DNA of 64,000 nucleotides from positions 930,001-994,000 of the forward strand of contig NZ_CP074441.1 of NCBI RefSeq assembly GCF_018394055.1, in the 5' to 3' direction. The DNA comes from Weissella ceti. Its GTDB lineage: Bacteria; Bacillota; Bacilli; Lactobacillales; Lactobacillaceae. Position 1 is the stretch's first letter; every line of letters starts with the position of its first letter. Under the pieces are notes generated by a model, which searched no databases, was not told where the DNA came from, and saw only the letters and a list, made by a program, of their open reading frames with translations. Positions 38,461 through 47,632 of this stretch are shown in pieces. The position numbers and the translations under genes were made by a program.

Positions 38461-40761
38461 TTAATTCTCCTGCTGGCTCAATTTTGCCAACAACTGATCA
38501 AGTTCAGCTGTTGTACTGTATATTAGTTGTTTTTCTAGCTCGCGTTGTGCCATGAAAGCACGGTACGCATTTGTTTGCGTTAAATCAACGTTCGCTGGAT
38601 CAGCGATTGGATTTAAGAAACCATTTTCTATTTTAACAAATTCTACTTCCAAAAACATCTTAAATATTAACTTTAACATTTGCGGTTTCATTTGTAAGTG
38701 ATCTGCCACTTGTTGGAATTGACCACTCAAGTTCACATTCTGATGTCCTTGCGTAAAACGATAGACTTTCGCGAAGTCAGTCTTTTGTGGCACAGATTGT
38801 AGATAAGCTTGTTCAAGACTGTAGAAAATCGCTCCGACTTTACGTGCAGGCACTAATTGGAGCACTTCACTCAATTGTTCTAGTGAAGTGGGCATATCAG
38901 CCAAAATCAATGTGTCGACCATTGTCTTTGAAAAGACGTCTTCAAAACTAACGGCCTCAGCCGCGGCGCCTAAGCGCCCAGTCATTTGTTTTTGGATATT
39001 TTCGTTAAAGAAAACATAGGTTCCAGGATGACTAACAGCTTCACGCGTCAGCTTAGATGTACGCCAATCAAAGACTGCCGCTCCATTAGCTTGGATATCC
39101 TTTAACATTAATTGATAAGTCGTTGAACCACGGAAAGTATTCTCTGACATTGTTCCAACAATTTTAATTGTATCGAAACGCCCACCTAATTCAGTTGCTA
39201 AATGCCCAAAGCCGAAGCCCACAACCGGTAAGTTTCCCATTGGTGTTTGAGCAGTGAAGCGTAAATGCTTACCGTCACTCATCGTCTTGGGATTATCAAT
39301 ACCAATCAAATCAACTTCAAATTGTGGTTCCAGATTACCTTCACCAAATGGTGCCAACATTTGCAAGATATCATAAGTTTCACGCGTAAAGTCTGATAGT
39401 TGTACTTTTTGCGCCACCATCAATTCAGCCTTACCAGCATCTTCAATCGCTTGGGTCTTTGCCGCTTCGTTTAGGACACGACGTAAGTCATCAATCATGT
39501 CAACTGATAATGTCATTCCAGCTGCACCAGCATGACCCCCAAAACCAATAAATAGTTCTCGATGTGGATCTAAGGCCGAAAACAAATCAAATGCTGGCAT
39601 TGAACGAGCTGATCCCTTCAAGCGCCCATTTTCTTCACTTAAGACAATGGATGGTTTGTTGTAACGGTCAACTAAACGACTTGCAACAATTCCAAGCACA
39701 CCTTCATGCCAGTTTTCACCCGCCACAACAAGTACTGGATCAGTCATTGCATCAGCCTGTTCAATAGCTTGTGTTGTGATGTTCTCGACCAGCACTTGAC
39801 GTTGCTTATTGAGTTCTTCAACTTCAGCAACAATTTCAGCAGCTTCTTGTTCGTCTTCTGTCAGGAGTAGTTTAACCCCTAATGTTGGATCAGCTAAACG
39901 ACCAATTGCATTTAAGCGTGGCCCGATGGTAAAGCCAATTGTTCCTGCATCCGCTTGGTTAATATCACTACCAGCAACACGCAACATTTCATCCAAACCT
40001 AAACGGGGTTCTTCACGTAATTGCGCAAGTCCCAAAGCAACAATCGCGCGGTTTTCATCAAGCAGTGGCATCACATCAGCGACTGTTCCTAATGCTGCTA
40101 AGTCCAACATATCATCAGCTGGCGCTTCCAATAGCGCTGAAGCGACTTTAAAGGCCACTCCTGCCCCTGATAGGTTCTTAAAGGGATAATCACCTTCTGG
40201 ATGTTGTGGATGCACCACAGCGACTGCCTGCGGCAATACTTCTGGCAATTCATGGTGATCAGTCACAATGACATCAATCCCATTGTCTTGTAGCCAATTA
40301 ACTTCCGCGGCACCCGAAACTCCGTTATCGACCGTCACCAATAATTGCATCCCATTTTCAGCAAGTTCTTGATACTTTGCTAAGTTTGGTCCGTAGCCTT
40401 CAGTGAACCGACTTGGTACAAAGTATGAAACATCAGCGCCCATTAATTCCAATGCCCAAGTCATGATGGCCGTACTTGTCATCCCGTCGACATCATAGTC
40501 GCCATACACAACGATTTTTTCACCAGCATCAATTGCTTGCCAGATTCGTTCGACTGCAACATCCATGCCAAACATTTCGGCTGGATCATATAATTGTTCT
40601 AGATTAGGTTGTAGAAAGGCAATTGCTTCCTCTGGTGTGGTAATCCCACGTTGAACTAATTGATTCGCCAATAATTCCGGCATCTCAATAGTATCCATTA
40701 AGGTTTGTTGCGCCTCAGAATCAATTTGTCCTTCTACCCATTCATACTGTGCTTCAATCAT
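38461..40761 (-). CDS. recJ: Single-strand DNA exonuclease RecJ
   Basis: The product is 766 residues. DHH phosphoesterase motifs: [34 protein letters not shown]; the DHHA1 part has [15 protein letters not shown] Gram-positive C-terminal extension (about 560-766) is present. It degrades 5' ends in recombination and repair. The start overlaps the end of rnz by 8 bp. Confidence 0.95.
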   Translation of the reverse strand: MIEAQYEWVEGQIDSEAQQTLMDTIEMPELLANQLVQRGITTPEEAIAFLQPNLEQLYDPAEMFGMDVAVERIWQAIDAGEKIVVYGDYDVDGMTSTAIMTWALELMGADVSYFVPSRFTEGYGPNLAKYQELAENGMQLLVTVDNGVSGAAEVNWLQDNGIDVIVTDHHELPEVLPQAVAVVHPQHPEGDYPFKNLSGAGVAFKVASALLEAPADDMLDLAALGTVADVMPLLDENRAIVALGLAQLREEPRLGLDEMLRVAGSDINQADAGTIGFTIGPRLNAIGRLADPTLGVKLLLTEDEQEAAEIVAEVEELNKQRQVLVENITTQAIEQADAMTDPVLVVAGENWHEGVLGIVASRLVDRYNKPSIVLSEENGRLKGSARSMPAFDLFSALDPHRELFIGFGGHAGAAGMTLSVDMIDDLRRVLNEAAKTQAIEDAGKAELMVAQKVQLSDFTRETYDILQMLAPFGEGNLEPQFEVDLIGIDNPKTMSDGKHLRFTAQTPMGNLPVVGFGFGHLATELGGRFDTIKIVGTMSENTFRGSTTYQLMLKDIQANGAAVFDWRTSKLTREAVSHPGTYVFFNENIQKQMTGRLGAAAEAVSFEDVFSKTMVDTLILADMPTSLEQLSEVLQLVPARKVGAIFYSLEQAYLQSVPQKTDFAKVYRFTQGHQNVNLSGQFQQVADHLQMKPQMLKLIFKMFLEVEFVKIENGFLNPIADPANVDLTQTNAYRAFMAQRELEKQLIYSTTAELDQLLAKLSQQEN

Positions 40762-41746
40762 CCTCGTCTCCCAACTCCGTTTGATCTAGTTTGATTGGTT
40801 GTGTGTTACTTTGCTTTCCAGTTGGAATTTCATACACATCAAAGTCATTCACAACACGTGTATTCTTAAAGACGCTGCGTGCTTGATAAGCCAATTCGCT
40901 GGCTGACTTACCGGCATAACGTGCTGAAATATGGGTTAGGAACAAGCGCCCAACCTTAGCGTTACCTGCGACTTCAGCAGCTTGCATACTTGTTGAATGA
41001 TAGTGATTACGAGCTTGTTTTCCCTCGCCCTTACCATAAGTTGATTCATGGACTAACACATCCGATCCTTCAGCCAAGACTTGGGCATTTGGTGTCTTAC
41101 GTGTATCACCAAGAATTGTAACAATACGGCCCTTCTTATCTGGTCCGATGAAATCGGCCCCGTTCACTTCAGTCCCATCTTCAAGTGTGACGATTTCTCC
41201 ACGCTTCAAACGTCCATAGACTGGTCCAGATGGAATCCCTAGTTCACGTAACTTTTCAACCTGTAACTCACCAGCACTATCCGCTTCTTCAACACGGTAT
41301 CCAAATGATAGAATCTTGTGGTCTAGTGGCAAAGCAGTAACTTTGAAACCAGCTTCTTCTAATACAACGCCACCTTCACTGGGAATCTCCACAAAATTTA
41401 GGGGATATGTTAAGTGGGTTTGTGACAAGCGTAGGCTGGTCTCAATGAATTGACGCGTTCCACGCGGTCCATAAATCGTTAACAAATCTTCGCCACCTTG
41501 GAACGAACGAGATGCCAACAAACCTGGTAAACCAAAAATATGGTCACCATGGAGATGGGTCACAAAAATTTTATCCACCTTACGCGGACGAATGGTTGAA
41601 GATAACATTTGAATTTGTGTTCCTTCACCGGCGTCAAATAACCAGACAGAATTTAATTCATCTAATAAACGCAATGCGATACTTGTCACATTTCGATAAC
41701 GTGCCGGTACACCCGCACCGGTTCCTAAAAATTCAATTTGCATCAT
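40754..41746 (-). CDS. rnz: Ribonuclease Z
   Basis: The product is 330 residues. The metal site [28 protein letters not shown], and [14 protein letters not shown] with [11 protein letters not shown] fit RNase Z. It makes tRNA 3' ends lacking encoded CCA, relevant because the prophage tRNA lacks CCA. GAGGTTGG precedes the ATG. An acidic C-terminal tail is present. Confidence 0.95.
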   Translation of the reverse strand: MMQIEFLGTGAGVPARYRNVTSIALRLLDELNSVWLFDAGEGTQIQMLSSTIRPRKVDKIFVTHLHGDHIFGLPGLLASRSFQGGEDLLTIYGPRGTRQFIETSLRLSQTHLTYPLNFVEIPSEGGVVLEEAGFKVTALPLDHKILSFGYRVEEADSAGELQVEKLRELGIPSGPVYGRLKRGEIVTLEDGTEVNGADFIGPDKKGRIVTILGDTRKTPNAQVLAEGSDVLVHESTYGKGEGKQARNHYHSTSMQAAEVAGNAKVGRLFLTHISARYAGKSASELAYQARSVFKNTRVVNDFDVYEIPTGKQSNTQPIKLDQTELGDEDD

Positions 41747-41817
41747 CCAACCTCAATACTTCCAACTTGTTTTTATATGTTTAATTTTTATTCTGTATGT
41801 TTGTCGTTTTCTGACAT

Positions 41818-41848
41818 AAAAAAACCGCCTGTAACAGCGGACTTTTTG
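41818..41848 (-). terminator. Terminator between the 241-residue gene and rnz
   Basis: Minus strand CCGCTG/CAGGCGG hairpin then T7. Ends the heat-shock operon and its downstream genes. Confidence 0.8.
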
Positions 41849-41880
41849 TTTATTTTATCATTTTTTAGTCTAAAATTCAG

Positions 41881-42606
41881 CTAAAAGCTGATTTTCTGCG
41901 CATCGGTTTTCGGTGTAATCATCTTCCCGTTTTGATCATATACACTCGAGAATTCAAAATGCATTGTTTGCAACTGATCACGTTGGCTAGCAGGCACCAA
42001 TACTGTCATCCCCGTTGAAATGGTACTCTTGGCGGGGACTCCGGCTTTCAACTTATCATCATTCTCTAAACCACTCAACGCCGTGACTGCTGAACCGTTC
42101 AAATAACTAACCGCAACAACACCGTCAGTATAGATGTCATACGGGGCAGTATTTTCAATATCGTATTTCACTTGCACCGTCATAAATTGACGTCCTAACC
42201 CCTGGTCATTAAATTTATTGCGTGCATTTTGTTGTGCTTCTAAAGTCTTACTTGAATTAACCAACAATTTAATCGTCTTCAAATGGTACTTAACTTTTCC
42301 ATTTTTAATAACTTCTTTGCTCTTGCTCAATTGGCGTAATTCAACCCGCTGTCCTAATGGCGAGTACATAAATTGCCCTTCTTTGGTCAATGGTCCTTTT
42401 TGCACAAAATTTTTATTTGCTTTTTCCGCTACCGGAATATCAAACATCACCGGCCGTTCTGGCGTTGTATCCGTCAATAAATTATTATCAGTTCCTAGGG
42501 CATCTAATTTGCCTTCATCGGTCTGCGTTGTGTAAAGATATGCACCACTAACTAATCCTATAATTAACACCATTAACCATGTATAGTTCATCCACTTCTT
42601 CATCAC
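41881..42606 (-). CDS. Membrane-anchored protein, unknown
   Basis: The product is 241 residues: N-terminal transmembrane anchor (WLMVLIIGLVSGAYLYTT), then a soluble beta-rich domain (MTVQVKYDIENTAPYDIYTDGVVAVSY, TISTGMTVLVPASQRDQ), reminiscent of DUF4352-like extracellular proteins. It is 7 bp from the 88-residue gene and downstream of dnaJ. Unknown function. Confidence 0.6.
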   Translation of the reverse strand: MMKKWMNYTWLMVLIIGLVSGAYLYTTQTDEGKLDALGTDNNLLTDTTPERPVMFDIPVAEKANKNFVQKGPLTKEGQFMYSPLGQRVELRQLSKSKEVIKNGKVKYHLKTIKLLVNSSKTLEAQQNARNKFNDQGLGRQFMTVQVKYDIENTAPYDIYTDGVVAVSYLNGSAVTALSGLENDDKLKAGVPAKSTISTGMTVLVPASQRDQLQTMHFEFSSVYDQNGKMITPKTDAQKISF

Positions 42607-42613
42607 TACCCTC

Positions 42614-42880
42614 TTAACCTAAAATAATATCATCCCCGTCTACTCGATAACCAAAAATAGACTGTTCTTTACCCTCTACTCTTTGAACCAACTTCAGTTC
42701 GACATCGCTATGCCACAAATCCCGCAGATATAATGGCGCACCATCACCGCTCGATAACAGCAGACGTTCTCCCATCTTTTCAAGCGTTGTTACTGGTAGT
42801 TGATCTACCTTCCCTTTTAACCAAATGGGACGGTCTAACGCCATCCCTTCAGTTGCTTGCTTTAAATCGTATACATTCAT
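42614..42880 (-). CDS. Small protein, unknown, downstream of dnaJ
   Basis: ATG 42880 (MNVYDLKQATEG) with TAGAGG gives 88 residues. Beta-rich: PIWLKGKVDQLPVTTLEKMGERLLLSS; acidic. No family recognised. A terminator after dnaJ (42923) separates it from the chaperone genes. Confidence 0.6.
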   Translation of the reverse strand: MNVYDLKQATEGMALDRPIWLKGKVDQLPVTTLEKMGERLLLSSGDGAPLYLRDLWHSDVELKLVQRVEGKEQSIFGYRVDGDDIILG

Positions 42881-42922
42881 AAAAACCTCTATATTGAAGA
42901 TAGCAATCAAACCTTAAAGCAA

Positions 42923-42957
42923 CAAAAAAACCAACGACCGTAGTCGTTGGTTAAAAT
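42923..42957 (-). terminator. Terminator after dnaJ
   Basis: Minus strand AACCAACGAC/GTCGTTGGTT perfect 10-bp stem (4-base loop) then T7. Confidence 0.9.
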
Positions 42958-42959
42958 GT

Positions 42960-43880
42960 TTAGCCAAAGAAACCGTGCATTGTTTCGCCTTCACCAAAAG
43001 CTTCTTGGTAAGCTTGCAACGCCTTCTTTTGAGCCTTATTCAACTTAGTAGGCACATCGATGTAAACCTTCACGATGTGGTCACCTTGGCCACCACGCAT
43101 GTTAGAAGCACCCTTACCACGTAGACGGAAGTTTGTTTCTGTTTCAGTTCCAGCTGGAATCTTCAACTTCACATCTCCATGGACCGTCTTAACAGAGATT
43201 TCACCACCCAAAACCATCGTTGGGTAATCTACTGCGACACGTGAGTAAATCATGCTACCATCACGTTCGAAACCATCCTTAGATGCATCGACGTAGAAGA
43301 CAACAAACAAATCACCGTAAGGACCACCGTTACTCCCAGCCTCACCTTGACCAGACAAACGCATTTGTTGTCCGTTCTCAACACCAGCTGGCACAGTAAC
43401 CTTCAATTCCTTCTTTTCTTGTTGACCTAGGTCGTTCAAGCGAGAGAATGAAATGGTCGTTTCCTTACCAAATACCGCTTCTTCGAATGAAAGATTCATA
43501 CGGTATTGCAAGTCACGTCCCTTACGTGGACGGTTTGGATCTGCTGAGAAACCACCACCGAACATTTGTTCGAAGATATCTCCCAAGTCAGATGCATCAC
43601 CGAAACCACCGAAGCCTCCAAAGCCACCGCCTTGACCACCACCGAAGCCACCTTGGTTAGCACCAGCCTTACCATATTGGTTATACATGGCACGCTTTTG
43701 CTCATCCCCTAGTGTTTCGTAGGCTTCTTGGATTTCTTTATACTTCTCTTCCGCACCAGCGTCATGGTTGATGTCGGGGTGATATTGCTTTGACTTCTTT
43801 CGGTAAGCCTTCTTGATTTCATCTTGCGATGCATCTTTGGCTACGCCTAGGACGTCATAATATTCATTATTATTCATCAC
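42960..43880 (-). CDS. dnaJ: DnaJ-type co-chaperone without zinc finger
   Basis: The product is 306 residues. J-domain 1-72 with the HPD motif ([10 protein letters not shown]), a Gly/Phe linker ([19 protein letters not shown]), then two beta C-terminal domains ([18 protein letters not shown] onward). There is not one cysteine in the protein, so the four CxxCxGxG zinc motifs of normal DnaJ are absent. It nevertheless occupies the dnaJ place after dnaK. It is a class B type J protein; in its host it may be the only DnaJ. HSP70 partner is DnaK upstream. Confidence 0.9.
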   Translation of the reverse strand: MMNNNEYYDVLGVAKDASQDEIKKAYRKKSKQYHPDINHDAGAEEKYKEIQEAYETLGDEQKRAMYNQYGKAGANQGGFGGGQGGGFGGFGGFGDASDLGDIFEQMFGGGFSADPNRPRKGRDLQYRMNLSFEEAVFGKETTISFSRLNDLGQQEKKELKVTVPAGVENGQQMRLSGQGEAGSNGGPYGDLFVVFYVDASKDGFERDGSMIYSRVAVDYPTMVLGGEISVKTVHGDVKLKIPAGTETETNFRLRGKGASNMRGGQGDHIVKVYIDVPTKLNKAQKKALQAYQEAFGEGETMHGFFG

Positions 43881-43919
43881 GATACCTTTCCATTTAACTT
43901 AACATCTTTCGATAATAGC

Positions 43920-43944
43920 ACAAAACGAGGTCGAAACCTCGTTA
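43920..43944 (-). terminator. Hairpin between dnaK and dnaJ
   Basis: Minus strand AACGAGGT-TTCG-ACCTCGTT then TTTG. A weak terminator or RNA processing stem lowering dnaJ relative to dnaK. Confidence 0.55.
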
Positions 43945-43961
43945 GATGTGTTTAAAATCGA

Positions 43962-45779
43962 TTACTTGTTATCTGATACGTCTTCAAAGTCACCATCAAC
44001 AGTTCCGTCATCAGTTGCTGCACCTTGTTGTGCATCAGCTTCAGGCGCTGCTTGTTGGTAAAGCTTCATTGCCATTTCTTGGGCAACCTTTTCCAAAGCT
44101 TCCTTCTTAGTCTTCATGTCGTCCAAGTTGTCAGCTTCCTTAGCAGCCTTCAATTCTTCAACGGCATCTGAAACAGTCTTCTTTTCGTCTTCGGCAACCT
44201 TATCACCGACTTCTTCAAGAGTCTTTTCAGTGCTAAAGATCAATTGGTCAACTTCGTTACGCAAGTCAACTTCTTCCTTACGCTTCTTGTCGGCTTCTTC
44301 GTTGGCCTTAGCATCTTCCATCATGCGTTCGATTTCATCTTCTGACAATGAACCTGAGCTTTGGATAGTAATCTTTTGTTCCTTGTTAGTTCCAAGATCC
44401 TTAGCTGAAACAGAAACGATTCCGTTACGGTCAATGTCGAAAGTAACTTCGATTTGTGGCACACCACGTGGTGCAGCAGGAATGTCAGTCAATTGGAATT
44501 GTCCCAAAGTCTTGTTATCAGCGGCCATTGAACGTTCACCTTGTAGCACGTGGATGTCTACGGCTGGTTGGTTGTCAGCGGCTGTTGAGAATGTTTGTGA
44601 CTTTGATGTTGGAATAGTTGTGTTACGGTCGATCAACTTAGTGAAGACCCCACCCATTGTTTCAATACCAAGTGACAATGGTGTAACGTCAAGCAAAACA
44701 ACGTCCTTAACTTCACCAGTGATAACTCCACCTTGTACGGCTGCACCAAGGGCAACAGCTTCGTCAGGGTTGATTGAGTGATCAGGTTCCTTACCAGTCA
44801 ACTTCTTAACTGATTCTTGAACTGCAGGGATACGAGTTGATCCACCGTTCAAGATAACACGGTCGATGTCGTTCATTGACAATCCAGCGTCCTTCAAAGC
44901 ATTCTTAACAGGTGCTTCGGCACGCGCAACCAAGTCAGCAGTCATTTGGTTGAATTGGCTACGTGACAAAGTCAATTGAACGTGCAATGGACCAGCATCA
45001 GTTGCTGTAATAAATGGCAAGTCGATTTGTGCTTCAGTTGATGATGACAAAGTCTTCTTAGCAGTTTCAGCAGCATCCTTCAAACGTTGTAGGGCCAACT
45101 TATCGTCGCGCAAGTCTACACCGTTATCCTTCTTGAATTCTTCAGCAATCCAATCGATGATCTTTTGGTCAAAGTCGTCACCACCAAGGTGAGTGTCACC
45201 GTTAGTTGACAATACTTCGAAGACACCGTCTCCCAATTCAAGGATAGAAACGTCAAATGTTCCACCACCCAAATCGTAAACTAGGATCTTTTCGTCCTTT
45301 TCATCGTTTTCCATACCGTATGCCAAGGCAGCGGCTGTTGGTTCGTTGATGATACGTTCAACTTCAAGACCGGCAATCTTACCAGCGTCCTTAGTTGCTT
45401 GACGTTGGGCGTCGTTAAAGTAAGCAGGTACTGTAATAACAGCCTTTTCTACCTTTTCACCCAAGTAGTCTTCTGCGTAACCCTTTAGGTATTGCAAAAT
45501 CAAAGCTGAGATTTCTTGTGGTGAGTAGTCCTTACCAGCAACAGAAACCTTGTAACCAGCTTCACCCATGTGTGACTTGATTGATGCAATTGTGTCTGGG
45601 TTTGTAATCGCTTGACGCTTAGCAGTGTCCCCAACTAGAATTTCATCATTCTTGAATGACACAACAGATGGTGTTGTACGACCACCATTTGGGTTTGTAA
45701 TAATCTTAGCAGCATCACCTTCCATCACGGCAACGGCTGAGTTTGTAGTTCCTAAATCAATACCAATAATCTTTGACAT
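43962..45779 (-). CDS. dnaK: Chaperone DnaK (Hsp70)
   Basis: The product is 605 residues. [31 protein letters not shown] and [13 protein letters not shown] are ATPase motifs; a C-terminal lid with acidic end (EDVSDNK). Refolds proteins with DnaJ/GrpE. AAAGGAGACTATC precedes the ATG. Third gene of the hrcA operon. Confidence 0.98.
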   Translation of the reverse strand: MSKIIGIDLGTTNSAVAVMEGDAAKIITNPNGGRTTPSVVSFKNDEILVGDTAKRQAITNPDTIASIKSHMGEAGYKVSVAGKDYSPQEISALILQYLKGYAEDYLGEKVEKAVITVPAYFNDAQRQATKDAGKIAGLEVERIINEPTAAALAYGMENDEKDEKILVYDLGGGTFDVSILELGDGVFEVLSTNGDTHLGGDDFDQKIIDWIAEEFKKDNGVDLRDDKLALQRLKDAAETAKKTLSSSTEAQIDLPFITATDAGPLHVQLTLSRSQFNQMTADLVARAEAPVKNALKDAGLSMNDIDRVILNGGSTRIPAVQESVKKLTGKEPDHSINPDEAVALGAAVQGGVITGEVKDVVLLDVTPLSLGIETMGGVFTKLIDRNTTIPTSKSQTFSTAADNQPAVDIHVLQGERSMAADNKTLGQFQLTDIPAAPRGVPQIEVTFDIDRNGIVSVSAKDLGTNKEQKITIQSSGSLSEDEIERMMEDAKANEEADKKRKEEVDLRNEVDQLIFSTEKTLEEVGDKVAEDEKKTVSDAVEELKAAKEADNLDDMKTKKEALEKVAQEMAMKLYQQAAPEADAQQGAATDDGTVDGDFEDVSDNK

Positions 45780-45852
45780 AATGATAGTCTCCTTTTAATT
45801 GTTAATTTAATGTTTGTTTTATTTCGTTCATAAATGAATCTAATGATTCAAC

Positions 45853-46416
45853 TTAGCTGTAAACAGCTACCATGGCTGGACGAATCACACGATCCTTCAA
45901 TACGTAACCCTTTTGCATAACTTGGGCAATTGTATCAGCTGGGTGATCATCATCAGCAGGTACAGATTGAATTGCTTGGTGTTGGTTCGGATCAAATTCA
46001 CCACCAACTTCACCAACAGCCACAATTTCATGGGCAGCCATTGTATCAACCAAAGTCTTCAATACCATATCCACCCCCGTCTTAATTTGTTGGGCTGCTT
46101 CGTCGTTTGTTTCAACTTGAAGCGCACGTTCCAAATTATCTAAGGCAGGCAAGATATCTGTCGCTAGCTTTTGATTAGCATACTTCAATGATTGGGCTTG
46201 TTCTTTTGCCAAACGCGCCTTCATGTTTTGTGCTTCCGCTTGATTACGCAGGAGCTTTTCTTCAGCATCAGCTAGTTGCGCCTTCAATTCAGCAATTTCA
46301 TCAACTGCTTCTTCGACCGCTTCTGCATTTTCCAATGTTTCAGCTTCAGCAACTTCTTCTACTGTCGAATCTGCTACTTCAACTTCTTCAACGTTTTCAT
46401 GTTGTTGTTCAGTCAT
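45853..46416 (-). CDS. grpE: Nucleotide exchange factor GrpE
   Basis: I take ATG 46416 (MTEQQHENVEEVEVA), with GAGGTG before it, giving 187 residues. Acidic N-terminal tail, long coiled coil (LKAQLADAEEKLLRNQAEAQ), and a FDPNQHQAIQSV beta domain. It opens DnaK for ADP release. 24 bp after hrcA, so same operon. Confidence 0.95.
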   Translation of the reverse strand: MTEQQHENVEEVEVADSTVEEVAEAETLENAEAVEEAVDEIAELKAQLADAEEKLLRNQAEAQNMKARLAKEQAQSLKYANQKLATDILPALDNLERALQVETNDEAAQQIKTGVDMVLKTLVDTMAAHEIVAVGEVGGEFDPNQHQAIQSVPADDDHPADTIAQVMQKGYVLKDRVIRPAMVAVYS

Positions 46417-46442
46417 CTCAACACCTCTTTTCCATATCAATT

Positions 46443-47465
46443 TTAATAATATTCGCGCATTTGCGCTTGAACGCCTTCTCGGAACGACTCCAATGCATGT
46501 ACAGACTCACCATACTTCATCGCCATCGGTCCAATCAACGCTAATGCACCTAACCCATGGCCGGGTACATCAAATGTTGTCGACAGCAGACTGTACTGTT
46601 GCAACAATGATTGATCATTTTCTGATCCGATATGCACAGCAACCTGACCAGGCATATAATTAACCAATCGTCGCATGGCTTTTGGTGACTCAATCAGTTC
46701 ATAGATTCGCTTAACATTCTGTGGACTCACTTCATCTGAGAAGTCCAACATATTCAAACGACCTCCGATAACAACTTTATCGCGAACTGTTCGTGCCAAC
46801 ACATCACCAAACATTTGCAAGAACGCAACCGGCGTACGGATAACGCGATCTGTCTTCATTGGATAATCACTAGCAATCGTTGCCAAGACATCGCTAACTA
46901 ATTGGTTAACTAATGTTTGGTTAATATATTGCACCATGTTATCTAACTCATGTAGATCCATATCCGCAGGTATGCGGAAACTCTGGCTTGTTACCTCACC
47001 ATCATTCGTTACGATAATCGCCATGACTTGTTGTCCATCTAATGGAACAAGTCGGAAACCTGATAATCGATTCTCACGAGAATCAGGCTTCAATGCCATC
47101 ACTGTGTAACCAGTTAGCGTCGCCAATTCATCCGCGGCACTTTCAAGCACATCATCCACTTGTTGAAAGTTTCGTGAAAATGCTCGTTGCATCGCATCAG
47201 CAATCTGCCCTGCTCCTTGATTACCAGCCATTAACACATTGACATAATGGCGATATCCCGCTTGCGCTGGCACACGACCAGAAGATGTATGTTCTTTTTC
47301 AATGAAACCTAACCGTTCTAACACAGCCATATCATTTCGAACCGTTGCTGAACTAACATTTAACTGTAGTTCTTCGACTAAGACTTTCGAACCGACCGCC
47401 TTACCCGTATCAACGTAATTTCGAATAATTTCCTTCAAAATCAATGCTTGCCTTTCAGCTAACAT
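46443..47465 (-). CDS. hrcA: Heat-inducible repressor HrcA
   Basis: The product is 340 residues. N-terminal winged helix (RQALILKEIIRNYVDTGKAVGSKVL, NVSSATVRNDMAVLERLGFIEKEHTSSGRVP). It binds the two CIRCE sites just upstream and represses its own operon. AAGGAGGTGTATT before the ATG. First gene of the heat-shock operon. Confidence 0.97.
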   Translation of the reverse strand: MLAERQALILKEIIRNYVDTGKAVGSKVLVEELQLNVSSATVRNDMAVLERLGFIEKEHTSSGRVPAQAGYRHYVNVLMAGNQGAGQIADAMQRAFSRNFQQVDDVLESAADELATLTGYTVMALKPDSRENRLSGFRLVPLDGQQVMAIIVTNDGEVTSQSFRIPADMDLHELDNMVQYINQTLVNQLVSDVLATIASDYPMKTDRVIRTPVAFLQMFGDVLARTVRDKVVIGGRLNMLDFSDEVSPQNVKRIYELIESPKAMRRLVNYMPGQVAVHIGSENDQSLLQQYSLLSTTFDVPGHGLGALALIGPMAMKYGESVHALESFREGVQAQMREYY

Positions 47466-47480
47466 AATACACCTCCTTGG

Positions 47481-47507
47481 TTAGCACTCTCGTATACCTC
47501 TTGCTAA
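47481..47507. promoter_or_regulatory. Degenerate CIRCE element
   Basis: TTAGCACTC-N9-TCTTGCTAA; the right arm has three changes from GAGTGCTAA. It lies just before the hrcA ATG, downstream of the promoter. Confidence 0.75.
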
Positions 47508-47515
47508 CAACGACT

Positions 47516-47544
47516 ATATTACATGCCTTTTAGTTCTTTGTCAA
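47516..47544 (-). promoter_or_regulatory. hrcA operon promoter
   Basis: Minus strand TTGACA (47539-47544), 17 bp, TAATAT (47516-47521), lying between the two CIRCE elements. Confidence 0.9.
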
Positions 47545-47549
47545 CCTTT

Positions 47550-47576
47550 TTAGCACTCCTTTTTTCAGAGTGCTAA
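47550..47576. promoter_or_regulatory. Perfect CIRCE element
   Basis: TTAGCACTC-N9-GAGTGCTAA, the exact HrcA operator consensus, directly upstream of the -35. Confidence 0.97.
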
Positions 47577-47584
47577 CACCACCA

Positions 47585-47617
47585 CAAAAAAACAGCCTAT
47601 CGACTGATAGACTGCAT
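47585..47617 (-). terminator. Terminator after the GH25 lysozyme gene
   Basis: Minus strand GCAGTCTATC/GATAGGCTGT stem with 4-base loop, then T7. Confidence 0.85.
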
Positions 47618-47632
47618 TTCTTGTTTTTAATT

